IMG/VR virus record: IMGVR_UViG_3300045999_004281
Span: 1 to 64,000 of that record
Direction: 5' to 3' (one strand)
Source of the DNA: a virus
Length of the DNA: 64,000 nt
The position numbers were made by a program, and so were the translations under genes. The notes beneath the pieces are model-generated. The model did not search any database and was not told where the DNA came from. It saw only the letters and a program-made list of their open reading frames with translations. This document shows positions 15,215 to 26,100 of this stretch, one piece after another; the first letter of the stretch is position 1, and every line of letters starts with the position of its first letter.

Positions 15215-17179
15215 GTGCCTTTACAAAAGCTCCAGCTACGCCCCGGCATTAACCGCGAATCCACCTCTCTCGCCAACGAAGGCACTTGGTTCGAGATGGA
15301 CAAGGTGCGCTTTCGCTCGGGCTATCCGGAGAAGGTTGGCGGGTGGACGCTCGACACTGGCACGCAGGCTTCCGGCCTCATGCCCCCGACCGGTTCGTTC
15401 TGGGGGGTGTGCCGCGCCCTTTTTAACTGGGTGACGATCGCGGGCTTCAACCTCATGGGGTTGGGGACAAACCTGAAGTACTACATTCAGCAGACTGCTG
15501 GCGGTAACTTTTACGATGTCACGCCGTTGCGTGATGTCAACGTCGTCGCGGCCAACGCCTTCACGACAACCAATGGCTCTACCACGGTCGTCGTGAACGA
15601 CGCGGGTTATGGTGCGCAAGACGGCGACTTCGTCACGATTTCCGGTGTCGTCGGCGCAGTCAACGGTATCCCTGCCGCTGCGCTGAACCAAGAGTTCCGC
15701 ATCACCTACATTGACACAAACACCTACAGCATCACGGTCTCGTCACCCGCTACATCTACTGGTACCACCGGTGCCGCAACATTCTCATATCAGATTGAGA
15801 CTGGCGGTGAGGTGTACACGGTTGGTGTGGGGTGGGGCGCGGGTGGCTGGGGTGGCGTGACGACAGGCTTCCCGTCCACTGGTTGGGGCTCTGCGTCCGC
15901 TGGTGGTGTGGGTGTCGGCGTTCAGCTTCGCCTGTGGAGCCAAGACAACTTCGGCGATTATTTGGTGATGAACCCCCGGGGCGGGGCCATTTATTTGTGG
16001 GTGCCGTCCGCTACACCGACGGTGTACAACCGCGCGCAGGTACTGTCACCCACCAACGTCAACACACAGGACGGCATCGCGTACTGGACGACCGATGCGG
16101 ATTGCCCCACGGTGGCTAACATGGTCGCCACGTCGGATACCTCGCGCTTTGTGATTGCGTTTGGCTGCAACGAACCCGGCTCGACTGTGTTGGATCCGCT
16201 GCTGATCCGCTGGTCCGATCAAGAGGACTACAAGGTCTGGGCTCCGGCGGCTACCAATCAAGCAGGTAGCTATCGCCTGAACATCGGCTCGTCCATCGTG
16301 GCGGAGTTGCAGTCTCGTCAGGAGATCTTGGTCTGGACCGACGCAGCGCTGTACTCCATGCAGTACCTCGGCCCTCCGTATGTGTGGGGCTTCCAGATTC
16401 TGGCGGACAACATCTCCATCATCAGCCCGAACGCTCGGGCCACGGCGGCCAACGTCACGTACTGGATGGGCTTTGACAAGTTTTACATGTACTCCGGTCG
16501 TGTTGAGACCTTGTACTGCCCCCTGCGCCAGTACATCTTCGGCAACATCAACCTAGAACAGCAATACCAGTTTTTCGCTAGCACCAACGAGGGATTCAAC
16601 GAAGTCTGGTGGTTCTACTGTTCTGCGGGATCAACGGTGATTGACCGTTACGTCATCTACAACCATCTGGAGAAGATCTGGTCGTACGGCAATTTGTCGC
16701 GTACCGCGTGGGTGGATAGCCCCCTGCGTGAAAGCCCGAGCGCTGCGGGCTACAACGGTCAACTGATCTACCACGAGGATGGCGTAGACGACGGTACGAC
16801 CAACCCTCCTAGCCCCATCAGCGCGTACATTCAATCAGCCGATTTCAACCTTGGAGACGGGCATAACTACGGATTTGCGTGGCGCATGATCCCGGACATC
16901 ACGTTTGACGGGTCTACCGTCAACAACCCGCAGGTCACGTTCACGTTGCGCCCCCGCCAGAACCCCGGTTCCAACTATGGGGTTGGGGATACCCCAGCGG
17001 TGATCAGCGCGCAGAACTACCAAGCCCAGCGCAACTACACCGTGCAGGAGTTCACCCAAATCGTGTACACCCGCATCCGTGGTCGGCAGATGGCGTTTAA
17101 GGTCAGCTCGGACGGACTGGGCGTGCAGTGGCAGCTTGGTGTTCCGTCTATCGATGTCCGCCCCGACGGCCGCAGGTAA
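15215..17179 (+). CDS. tail nozzle/tubular protein B-like structural protein (654 aa)
   Basis: GTG start with AAGGAGG upstream. RPGINRESTSLANEGTWF and DKVRFRSGYPEKVGGW open a large beta-rich protein family found in podovirus-like aquatic phages and often annotated as tail tubular protein B or stabilisation protein. Size and place before the ejection proteins fit a tail nozzle. Contains Gly-rich loops (VGWGAGGWGGVT). No enzymatic signature. Confidence 0.65.
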   Translation: MPLQKLQLRPGINRESTSLANEGTWFEMDKVRFRSGYPEKVGGWTLDTGTQASGLMPPTGSFWGVCRALFNWVTIAGFNLMGLGTNLKYYIQQTAGGNFYDVTPLRDVNVVAANAFTTTNGSTTVVVNDAGYGAQDGDFVTISGVVGAVNGIPAAALNQEFRITYIDTNTYSITVSSPATSTGTTGAATFSYQIETGGEVYTVGVGWGAGGWGGVTTGFPSTGWGSASAGGVGVGVQLRLWSQDNFGDYLVMNPRGGAIYLWVPSATPTVYNRAQVLSPTNVNTQDGIAYWTTDADCPTVANMVATSDTSRFVIAFGCNEPGSTVLDPLLIRWSDQEDYKVWAPAATNQAGSYRLNIGSSIVAELQSRQEILVWTDAALYSMQYLGPPYVWGFQILADNISIISPNARATAANVTYWMGFDKFYMYSGRVETLYCPLRQYIFGNINLEQQYQFFASTNEGFNEVWWFYCSAGSTVIDRYVIYNHLEKIWSYGNLSRTAWVDSPLRESPSAAGYNGQLIYHEDGVDDGTTNPPSPISAYIQSADFNLGDGHNYGFAWRMIPDITFDGSTVNNPQVTFTLRPRQNPGSNYGVGDTPAVISAQNYQAQRNYTVQEFTQIVYTRIRGRQMAFKVSSDGLGVQWQLGVPSIDVRPDGRR

Positions 17180-17182
17180 TCC

Positions 17183-18052
17183 ATGGCTCGCTTAATTAAT
17201 GCGGTCCCGCCTCGGCTGCTGAACGCTCCGACGGCGTACGAGACCCGGTACCACGACCAGAACAACGACGTTCTGCGGCTGTACTTCAACCAGCTCGCGG
17301 GCAATTTGGGTGCGTTGCTGGGTGACAGAGGTGGCAAGTGGTTGGACATTCCGTATGGGGCGTTCCAAGATGACACGGATCAGACTGATGGCTCGACCGC
17401 TGTGGCGTACTACATGCGGTTCAACACCACGGACTTCAGTAACGGCGTTACCGTAGTGAGCCATTCGGCGGTGGTTACCGGCAGTATCGCGCTGACCACG
17501 CTCACGGTGTCCGCTGTGACTTCTGGGTCGATATATCCGTCGATGCAATTCACGGGAACTGGGGTGACGGCGGGCACCCGGATCGTGGCGCAGCTTACGG
17601 GCACCCCGGGTGGAATCGGCACGTACACGGTCAACATCTCCCAAACAGTGGCGTCCACCACGCTCACTGGCTCGTTGCCGTCCAAGCTTACTGTTGCGCA
17701 GCCCGGTATTTACAACCTTCAGTTTAGCGCGCAGTTCATTAATACAACCAATGACGTGCAAGAAATCAGTATTTGGTTCCGGGTCAACGGTGTGGATGTC
17801 CCGGGGTCAAACAGCGAGTTTGGCATCGCCCAGCGCAAAAGTACCGGAACTCCGAGCCGTTTAATTGCGACGTTGAATTATTTCGTCTCTCTTGAAGCTG
17901 ACGACTACGTGGAGATCATGTGGCGCGTCAGTGATTCGGGGGTTTCCTTGGAGCACTTCCCAGCGGTGGTCGCCAGCGGTTCTACACCCGCTATTCCGGC
18001 CACACCCTCAATCATTGCGACACTTTCGTTTGTGTCTAACCTACCCCCATGA
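17183..18052 (+). CDS. tail-associated structural protein (289 aa)
   Basis: Starts 3 bases after the nozzle gene. The N-terminus [20 protein letters not shown] and [13 protein letters not shown] is alpha-helical; a beta-rich C-terminal half ([20 protein letters not shown], then SIWFRVNG) resembles TNF/C1q-like trimeric jelly-roll heads. It may be a tail-needle or tip component. Function inferred from position and fold pattern only. Confidence 0.6.
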   Translation: MARLINAVPPRLLNAPTAYETRYHDQNNDVLRLYFNQLAGNLGALLGDRGGKWLDIPYGAFQDDTDQTDGSTAVAYYMRFNTTDFSNGVTVVSHSAVVTGSIALTTLTVSAVTSGSIYPSMQFTGTGVTAGTRIVAQLTGTPGGIGTYTVNISQTVASTTLTGSLPSKLTVAQPGIYNLQFSAQFINTTNDVQEISIWFRVNGVDVPGSNSEFGIAQRKSTGTPSRLIATLNYFVSLEADDYVEIMWRVSDSGVSLEHFPAVVASGSTPAIPATPSIIATLSFVSNLPP

Positions 18053-18086
18053 TAGACTTAATCAACCCCCTTTCCGCGAGGCGCTC

Positions 18087-20207
18087 ATGAGCCTGCAACT
18101 TGCCGCACAACACCTTGCCGCCAAGGGCCGAGGCCCGGATACCACGCTCGTTCACATGTCCCCCGGCGAGGTCGCAAGCCTGCAATCGCTGGCGCGCGCA
18201 AACGGCGGTACGCTGACTGTCAACCCCGACACTGGCCTACCTGAAGCTGGGTTTCTCTCCGCAATTCTTCCGATCGTTGCTGGCGCAGCACTTGGCCCTG
18301 CGGGGCTTGGTCTGACCGCGATGCAGGCAGGTCTTGCTGCGGGCGCTGTCGGAACGCTCGCCACCGGCAGCCTACGCAAGGGTCTGATGGCCGGTCTTGG
18401 CGCTTATGGTGGCGCGGGCTTGATGGGCTCCGTCACGGGCGCGGGCAACGCGGCCGCCTCGGGCATGGCCTCCGCTGAAGCTGCGGCCGCTGGTGAAGCC
18501 GCTGCTCGTCAAGCGCTGGTTCCGTCTGGTATCCCTGCGGCACCCGTCGCTCCCGTCGCCACTCCGGCCGCCGCTGTTCCGGCAGAGTACGCCGGGTTCG
18601 GCCCGACTGCTACTCAATACGGTGCGTTTGGCGAGGCTCCGCTCGGCGTGGCCCCCGCACCCGTTGCACCGGTGGCCACCGCCACCCCTGCCCCTTCGCT
18701 CGAAACCGCTGTGGTCCGCGCACCCGGTACGGCTCCCACCTACGAACAAATGCGTGCTGCTGGTTTCTCTGACGCGGACATTGCTCAGAACGCCCGGGAA
18801 CATGCAGCGAACCTCAAGGGCACCGCGCAGGATCCGTTCTCCCAAGCTACGCGTGACGCGATGGCCAGCCCCGCCAAGACTGGTCTGTCTGCAGTGATGA
18901 AGGATCCGAAGCAGCTCTTCACCAAAGCGAACATGCAGTATGGGTTGGCTGCGCTTGCCCCGCTCATGTTGCAAGAGCAGAAGAACGAAGCCCCTGCTGG
19001 TAGCGGCCCCAACCCGTATCAGTACGCGTACAACCCGGGCCGCGTTGCAAACCCGCAGCGTACCGGCGGTGTTGGCGAATATGAGTACTTCCGCCCGTCT
19101 TACACGCGTCTGGCGGCTGGTGGTCCGGTTGAGGCCATGTCTGACCGCAACATGCAAGAAACCTTTGTCACCAACGGCGGCCGGTTCTTTGCTGAGGGTG
19201 GAGCCACTGACGTGCCGAAGTACGTTTATGACCCGGTCACCCAAACATACAAGGACACGACCAACGTACAGCCTGTACAGACGGTGACGCGGATGCCGGG
19301 CGCGCCGGGTGCTTATGACTCCAGCATGGGCGGTGCAGAGCCAAACAACCCGGGTTGGTCGCAATTGACCCCTTCGCAGCAGGCGGCTTTCTACGCAGCG
19401 AACCCAACATTTAGCGCGGTCACACAGTTCGGCCAAGGTTTGTTCGGTCTGACTGCGCTGGGACAACTGCAAAACGCGCTTGTGCCTAACTTTGTGCAGC
19501 AACAACAGATGATTGCCAAAGGCATTGACCCTAACGGCATGGCGGGGCTGTCTCCACAACAGCAGGCCAACGTCAACGCCGCACTCAGCGGGTATCTTGA
19601 AAGCTCTATGAACCAAGCAGGCCCTGCTGTAACCGGTGGGTACGACGCTGGTGGTTTTGGTGCTTACGGCGAGAACGTTGCTCCCGGCGGTGGTGGTGTT
19701 GAGGTCGGCGGCCCGATTAGCTCGGGTGATGTAACCGGTGTCGACATCGGGTCTATCGGCGGGGCTTCGATTGGCGATGCTGTTGCGGGTATCTCCGCAG
19801 CCGACGTTTCGGCCGCTGCTGACGCGGCCGCCGCTGCGGATGGTGGTGGCGGTGGCGGTGGTGGAGACGGCGCGGACTACGCACGTGGCGGTCTGTCCGC
19901 TGCCTACGCTCGTGGCGGCTATCACCTCGGCGACTACTCCGATGGTGGCCGACTGCTGCGCGGCCCCGGCGATGGTGTGAGCGACTCGATCCCAGCCACC
20001 ATCGCTGGCAAGCGCCCGGCTCGGTTGGCCGACGGCGAGTTCGTGGTGCCTGCTCGCATCGTCTCGGAGTTGGGCAACGGTTCGACCGAAGCCGGTGCAC
20101 GCAAGCTGTACGCGATGATGGATCGTATCCAGAAGGCGCGCCGCAAGTCTGTCGGCAAGGGGAAAGTTGCCGTGAACAGCCGCGCCGATAAGCTGCTTCC
20201 GGCATGA
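18087..20207 (+). CDS. internal virion (ejection) protein candidate (706 aa)
   Basis: ATG chosen at MSLQLAAQHLAAKGRGPD because the longer frame runs into the previous gene. TLVHMSPGEVASLQSLA and NPDTGLPEAGFLSAILP are family hallmarks; then come hydrophobic Ala/Gly-rich helices, a long low-complexity linker and a C-terminal module PARLADGEFVVPARIVSELG. Several A-x-G-G motifs (FAEGGA, YARGGL, YARGGY). It precedes two larger internal proteins, as expected of podoviral ejection proteins that leave the capsid with DNA. Confidence 0.6.
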   Translation: MSLQLAAQHLAAKGRGPDTTLVHMSPGEVASLQSLARANGGTLTVNPDTGLPEAGFLSAILPIVAGAALGPAGLGLTAMQAGLAAGAVGTLATGSLRKGLMAGLGAYGGAGLMGSVTGAGNAAASGMASAEAAAAGEAAARQALVPSGIPAAPVAPVATPAAAVPAEYAGFGPTATQYGAFGEAPLGVAPAPVAPVATATPAPSLETAVVRAPGTAPTYEQMRAAGFSDADIAQNAREHAANLKGTAQDPFSQATRDAMASPAKTGLSAVMKDPKQLFTKANMQYGLAALAPLMLQEQKNEAPAGSGPNPYQYAYNPGRVANPQRTGGVGEYEYFRPSYTRLAAGGPVEAMSDRNMQETFVTNGGRFFAEGGATDVPKYVYDPVTQTYKDTTNVQPVQTVTRMPGAPGAYDSSMGGAEPNNPGWSQLTPSQQAAFYAANPTFSAVTQFGQGLFGLTALGQLQNALVPNFVQQQQMIAKGIDPNGMAGLSPQQQANVNAALSGYLESSMNQAGPAVTGGYDAGGFGAYGENVAPGGGGVEVGGPISSGDVTGVDIGSIGGASIGDAVAGISAADVSAAADAAAAADGGGGGGGGDGADYARGGLSAAYARGGYHLGDYSDGGRLLRGPGDGVSDSIPATIAGKRPARLADGEFVVPARIVSELGNGSTEAGARKLYAMMDRIQKARRKSVGKGKVAVNSRADKLLPA

Positions 20208-20668
20208 CAGTTCAGTACGTCGTAGAGGACCCAGCGACTTTCATCGAGGAGATGAAAGCCATACTGCCCCTCCACTACGACGAACTGTGTGTAACTAAGG
20301 ACTTCCCGCTGATGCCTGACTACGAGGCGTACGGGAAGTTGTACATGGCAGGGATGCTTCGGTGCATCACCGCCAGAGATGAAGAAGGATTGGTGGGGTA
20401 CGTCATCTTCATCGTGCAGCCGCATCTGCACTACATGACGTGCAAGACAGCTTTTGAGGACATCTACTTCCTCAAGAAAGAACATCGACTGGGGCGTACC
20501 GGCATTCGGCTCTTCCAGTTTGCAGAAGAGGCACTTCGTGCTGATGGTGTGAACCGCATCATCTTCCACACGAAGGTGCATTTGGATAATTCGCGGCTAT
20601 TCGAGTACTTGGGCTACAAGCACACGGACAAGCTGTACACGAAGATTTTGAGTACGGAGTCGGTATGA
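20204..20668 (+). CDS. GNAT family acetyltransferase (154 aa)
   Basis: Alpha/beta GNAT fold by pattern: VGYVIFIVQPH (beta4), then IYFLKKEHRLGRTGIRLF (motif A, acetyl-CoA pyrophosphate loop RLGRTG), and IIFHTKVHLDNSRLFEYLGY (motif B region). Overlaps its neighbours by 4 bases at each end, inside the ejection-protein genes. Similar GNAT genes sit among internal virion proteins of several podoviruses; the substrate is unknown. Confidence 0.8.
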   Translation: MTVQYVVEDPATFIEEMKAILPLHYDELCVTKDFPLMPDYEAYGKLYMAGMLRCITARDEEGLVGYVIFIVQPHLHYMTCKTAFEDIYFLKKEHRLGRTGIRLFQFAEEALRADGVNRIIFHTKVHLDNSRLFEYLGYKHTDKLYTKILSTESV

Positions 20669-23154
20669 ACTACTCACGGCGACAACTGGAAGCGTTTGGC
20701 GAGCCGCTGGGCGAAAGCGTCACCCGTAAAGAGGGTGGCCGCATCGTTTATGGTGGCGGCGGTGGCGGTTCTCCCCCGGCAACGCAAACGAGTGTTTCTG
20801 ACCTGCCTGAGTGGGCACGTCCCACTGCGCAACGCACGATAGGTAAAGCTGAGGCTATTACCGACGTTTCGCAGAACCCATACCAAAGCTACGATAAATC
20901 GCGTGTCGCCGGGTTTAAGCCGCTCCAAGAACAAGCATTTACCGGTGCTGAACAGCTTGGCCCTTCTGCGCTGGGGGCACAAGCTGGGCAGTTTGCTGGT
21001 GCCGCCACATTGGGCGCACTCGGTACTGGATACGACCCGTATCAGATGGGCCAGTTCACTGGTCAGGCTGTCGGCCAGTACATGAACCCGTATCTTGAGC
21101 AGGCGATGGCCCCGCAACTGCGCGAGGCTCAACGTGCTTCCGAGATCCAGCGCAACGCCGACCAAGCACGCGCTGTCGGCGCGGGCGCGTTCGGTGGCTC
21201 GCGTCAGGCCATCGTCGAGGCTGAACGCCAACGCAATCTGGGTCAGCAGCTTGGTGACATCCGCGCACGCGGCTACATGACGGCTTTCGATCAGGCCCAG
21301 CAACAGTTTGGCCGGGAGCAGCAGCTCCGTGAGCAGTCCCGCCAGTACGGCGCAGGTTTGGGTATGCAGGGTCTGCAGACTGCTTTGCAAGGTGCAGGCA
21401 TGATGGGCCAGCTTGGGGGGCAGCAGTTTGGGCAGCAGAAGGACATCATCGGACTGCAGAGCACGCTGGGCGCTCAGCAACAAGCGCTTGAACAGCAGAA
21501 GCTTACGACCGACTACCAAGACTTCTTGAACCAGCAGCGCTACCCGTACCAGCAGCTCGAGTTCATGTCGAACATCCTGCGTGGTACGCCCATGGGTACC
21601 GTCAACACGCTGTACGGCGCGGCGCCCACCACTGGTCAGCAGGTCGGCGCACTCGGTATGGGCGCGTATGGTCTGAGCCAGTTGTTTGGTAAGGCCGACG
21701 GTGGCATGGTGTCTAGCTACGCTGACGGCGGCTCGGTCACTGATGAGCAGAACGTTGAAGACATCATCAGCAAACTCAGCGACGCCCAGTTGCGTCAGGC
21801 TCGCCAGATCGCGCTCAACCAGCGGGACATGAAGCGCGTCGAGCTGATCGACAGTGAGCTGGCTGAGCGGGCATCGATGACTCAAGGGCTCGGAGGCGCA
21901 TTCAACATGCTGCCCCAAGACCAACAGGACAACGTGCTGCAGGCCGCCAACGGCGGCATCATCGCTTTTGCCGACGGTGGCTACAACCCGCCCAGCCCCG
22001 ACCCGCTGTATGCAGAGGCGAGCCGTTTGTCGAGCGAGCTGCCCGGCACCATGTACACCGCCCCCACGCAGGAAGAGACGGCTGCGGGCATCCGCGCTCA
22101 GCGCGGGCTCGTGCAAGAGATGATGGGCGCTGACAAGCTGACCCCGTTCATGGAGGAGCTGGCCGCCCAACGCAAGCAGTTGAAAGACGGCAGCTCCCGT
22201 GATCGGGGCTTCGCCGCGTTGGCCGCCATCGCCCCCATGCTGGAGGGTCGCGGCATCGCCAGTATCGGTCGCGGGGTTTCGAAGTTCGGTGCTGAGCTTG
22301 GTCGCCTCGAGAAAGAAAACCGCGACGCCGATCGTCTGCTGTTGTCTGCCCAGACGCAGCTCGCCTCCGCGCAGCAGGCCCGTGCCGATGGTCAGTTCGA
22401 CAAGGCCAGCCAGCTCTTCCGCAGCGGCGAAGATCTGCGCGTCAAGGCGCTGGATGCCAAGCGCGATGTGCTGGGCCGTCAGGCCAATCTGCAGGCCACG
22501 ATGGCTGGTCAAGCACTCTCGGCTCAAGGCCAGAAATACGGTGTTGACACGCAGGCTGCTACTTCCCGCGAGGTCGCCAACATCAACGCTCGCACCCAGC
22601 GTGAAACGGCCAACCGCCCGGGCGAGACCGAGCGGATCATGGCGCGCATCGACAGCATCCTCTCCGGGAAAGAGTCGTTCGCGGGCAAGACGGGCGAAGA
22701 GGGCGTCAAGCTCTTCAAGCAGTCGCTCGGCGAAGTGGGCGCAGCTCGGTACGGTGTCACCCCCGGCGGCGAGCGTCCGGCCACCGCGCCCAACGCCGCC
22801 GCAATCGAGAACGCCATCTCCCAAGCTGTGCGCGCTGATCCCCGCAGCAAGCCGGTTGCCGATGCGCTGGCTATGGCTCAGCTTCGGGTCGACTCCTACA
22901 CCCGCAAGGGTCAGGAGGTTCCTCCCGAGGTTCAGCAACGGCTGGACGCGGCGCAGGCTGCGGCCACCGCACTGCGGCAGGAGCATGCAGCCCGGATTCG
23001 TGGCGCAGGCCCCGCAGGTGGCGCGGCGGCCACCCCCGGCGCACTTCCGATGCCTTCCAGCCAAGCTGAACTGGTTGACGGGAAGGTTTACCAAACCGCC
23101 CGTGGTGCGGCAAAATGGGACGCTAGCAGGAATCAATTCATCCCGGTGCAGTAA
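20665..23154 (+). CDS. internal virion protein candidate (829 aa)
   Basis: Very Gln-, Ala- and Gly-rich, with long predicted helices (LREAQRASEIQRNADQARAV, QQFGREQQLREQSRQYG). NAWT-like N-terminal segment SDLPEWARPTAQRTIGKAE and YQSYDKSRVAGFKPLQEQA are typical of large internal proteins of podovirus-like phages. A-x-G-G motifs recur (KADGGM, YADGGS, FADGGY). Probably ejected with the genome, forming part of a trans-envelope channel. Function is inferred from position and composition. Confidence 0.65.
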   Translation: MNYSRRQLEAFGEPLGESVTRKEGGRIVYGGGGGGSPPATQTSVSDLPEWARPTAQRTIGKAEAITDVSQNPYQSYDKSRVAGFKPLQEQAFTGAEQLGPSALGAQAGQFAGAATLGALGTGYDPYQMGQFTGQAVGQYMNPYLEQAMAPQLREAQRASEIQRNADQARAVGAGAFGGSRQAIVEAERQRNLGQQLGDIRARGYMTAFDQAQQQFGREQQLREQSRQYGAGLGMQGLQTALQGAGMMGQLGGQQFGQQKDIIGLQSTLGAQQQALEQQKLTTDYQDFLNQQRYPYQQLEFMSNILRGTPMGTVNTLYGAAPTTGQQVGALGMGAYGLSQLFGKADGGMVSSYADGGSVTDEQNVEDIISKLSDAQLRQARQIALNQRDMKRVELIDSELAERASMTQGLGGAFNMLPQDQQDNVLQAANGGIIAFADGGYNPPSPDPLYAEASRLSSELPGTMYTAPTQEETAAGIRAQRGLVQEMMGADKLTPFMEELAAQRKQLKDGSSRDRGFAALAAIAPMLEGRGIASIGRGVSKFGAELGRLEKENRDADRLLLSAQTQLASAQQARADGQFDKASQLFRSGEDLRVKALDAKRDVLGRQANLQATMAGQALSAQGQKYGVDTQAATSREVANINARTQRETANRPGETERIMARIDSILSGKESFAGKTGEEGVKLFKQSLGEVGAARYGVTPGGERPATAPNAAAIENAISQAVRADPRSKPVADALAMAQLRVDSYTRKGQEVPPEVQQRLDAAQAAATALRQEHAARIRGAGPAGGAAATPGALPMPSSQAELVDGKVYQTARGAAKWDASRNQFIPVQ

Positions 23155-23156
23155 CT

Positions 23157-26100
23157 ATGGCCCAAGGCTTCTCGTTCGCCGACGCGCTTCAACCCCCACC
23201 CCCGGCAAAGCGAGAGGAGCCTGCCGGGGGCTTTTCGTTTACGGAGGCTCTGCAGCCGCCAGTAAAACCTGAACAGCCCGTTGGGGGGTTCTCGTTTGCT
23301 GAGGCGGCACGGCCGGTAGACGAGGCGGCTCGCCGCGACGAACTCGCGATGGGGCAAGAGTTTGTGACCGGCGTCAAGCGCGCGGCCACTGTGGATCTCC
23401 CATCTTTATGGGAGAACGCCAAGGTTCTGAAGGATGCTGGTGCGGCGGCTACCGTTGCTCAGCGCATGGAGCTGTTTGGTCGGATTGACTCAGGCGAGAT
23501 CACCTCCATGGATCAGCTCCGTGGGTTGGATCTCACCACGAGCCAAGCTCGTTCGTATCTTGCCGCGTCGCCGGAGATGCGGACTAAGCTGAAAGAACGC
23601 CTGACCCGCGAGTTAGGTAGCCGCAAAGATCTAATCAATGCTTCCTTGGAGACGCTGAAAGCGTATCAGGAAGCGGGTGGCAAGCTGCGGTCTCGCGTGG
23701 ACAAGTTCACGTCCATCGAGGACCCGACCGACTTCGCCAACTGGTTGGCCAGCAACGTAGGTTCCGGTGCGGTCAACTTGGCCCCGATCATCTTGGCGGC
23801 TGCCACGACCGGTCCGGCGGGCCTGCTCGCGACCGGTGCGGCCATGGGCACTGCGGAGTCCGTGGGCAACCGACTGGAAGCACTCCAGAAGACGCTTGCA
23901 GAGACGCCACCGGAGAAGCGCGCGCAGGTAGTGGCCGACCGCCTCAAGGAGACCGGCGGCGTCGATCTCGCCGTGGGTATCACCTCCGGTGCGCTGGACT
24001 CCGTACTGGGCCCGGCGGCCAAGGCGGCCAAGTTCACCGCGCAGGAAGTGCTGCGACAGGGCCGCACGCAGGCGGCCAAAACCGCGCTCAAAGAGCTGCC
24101 CAAAGATGTGGCGTCGGAGTTTGTGACGGGTGGAGCGCAATCTCTCGTCCAAACCGCTGGTAAGGTGGGTGTCGGTGAGCAGGAAAAGTTCCTGACTCGG
24201 CAGACGTTCGTCGATGCGCTTAACGACGCAGCGGCTGAAGCCGCCGGTGCTTCGTCTGGTACGGCGTTCAACGCGGCCCGGGCGGCGTTGGCAGCGGGCA
24301 AGACACCGCAGGAGGCTCGTCGGATTGCAACTGAGCCTACCCTGCTAGATTCACTTTCGGAGGGCGAGGATGTTGCAGGATTTGACCAAACCGCAGATCG
24401 AGCAGGCGCTGGCGTGGCTGGCGTGCCCGGAGCCCCTGTCGGTGCCGAACGAACTCAAAGAGCTGAGCCAAGTGGAGTGGTTCCTGCTGAACCAGTTGCT
24501 GGAGAACCTGCTGGAAGAGAAGCAGCACAGCCCTCTGCAGTAAGCCCGCTCGCGGACTTCCGCCGCCAGTACAACGACCTGCGCGGTGAGATGCTCGAGC
24601 TGATGAACATCACCAGCCCGACGCAGGCGGACACCAACCGCATGAAGCTGGTGCAGCGGGACCTCAACCAACTGCTGACCGATAACTCGGAAACCCTGAG
24701 CGCGTTCTCTCGTGACCCGGAGCTGCTGAACCGTCTGTCGAACCCGGTGTTCGACGGCAACCGGCTGCTCGCGGATATGGAGACCGCAGCCGAGGTTTCG
24801 ACGGGCCGGGCCCGAGCTGCGACCGGCGACATGTTCGGCAAGCGCGACACGCTCGACCTGCCCAACCGGGCGTTGGCGATTGCGGGTCAGGACCCGGCCA
24901 AGGCCACGGCGTACCTGCAAGGCTTGCTGCAGCGCACCAAGGAGCGACTACCCACCATCTCTGCGGACAGCAACTGGGGCCGCATGATGGCCCCGACCGT
25001 GGGTATGACCGCCCGGGAAGGATTTGACGATCCGGCTAAGGTCGCGCAGCTCTACATCCAGCGGCAGGAGCAGGCCGTTGCAGATGCGATCTCCCGCATC
25101 ACACCTGCTCAGGGCCAAGCCCGGGCCCAGCAGGGCGACCTGTTTGGTGAGGGTAAACCCGAAGCTGACATCAACGCCGCCGTCGACAAGCTGGAGGCGC
25201 TGTTCGCGCCCAAGCCCCGCACGGCCACCGAAGAGTTCGGTGCCGAGGTGCCCGGTGAGGAAGCCCCGGCCCCCACCGCCGCTGAGGCTCAGCAAGCTGC
25301 TGAGCAGGAACAGCGCCGCCGCGAAGCCAAGGAAACCGTTGTCGCCCCGGAGGTCAGCACCGAGCGCGTGCTCGAGACCCCGGCGGGCAAGACCATCAAG
25401 CGGTTCTTTGACCTGCTGCGCCCGGCCAACCAGTCGCAGTCGGAGGTGTCCAAGCACCAAGCCTCCAAGAACTCGGCGGCCAACACGCTGTTGGAGTACG
25501 ACATCGCCCGGCCGGGTCAGCAAGACCTGCCGGGGCTCCAGCGCGCGCTGGACTACCTTGCCAAGAAGGTCGGCGGCATCGAGAAGCTCAACGCGCTGAT
25601 TGAATCGCTGGATGGCGCGTCTTCGGCGGAGCAGGCTGCACTCCTGCGTAAGGCGGGCCTGCCCGACCTGACCTCTCGTCGCGGTATCGACTCGTTCCGT
25701 GACACGGTGCAGCGCGAAGTTCAGGAGCTGACCATCAAGGGTGAAGGCGTGAAGCTACCCTCAAGGTCCACGCCATCCAAGATCACGGGCACCCCGATCC
25801 CCTACAAGGAGGAGTTGACTGCCGGAACTTCGCGGGCGGTGGCCCCCGGGCCGTTTGCGGATGGGACTCCACGCAAGCCGTACAAAGAGCAGGAGACGCG
25901 GCAGTTCTTTATTTCAGACACCAAACTGCGCGCAGCAGTTCGCGTACTGAAGCAACTGGTGCAGTCAAAGCTACCGATTACTAAAGAGGGTGCTGCAGCA
26001 GTCACATACCTGACCAACCCCCTCCGTGAATCATTCGGGGCGGCGTTGAACGCTCTGGCGTTTGACCTCGCGATGTACGAAGTCGACCCGGACGGATACG

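Noticed and set aside
20674-23136. 820-codon open frame on the minus strand opposite the internal protein gene
   Set aside because: It mirrors the plus-strand gene codon for codon, has no RBS or neighbour logic, and arises because the sense gene rarely uses codons whose complements are stops.
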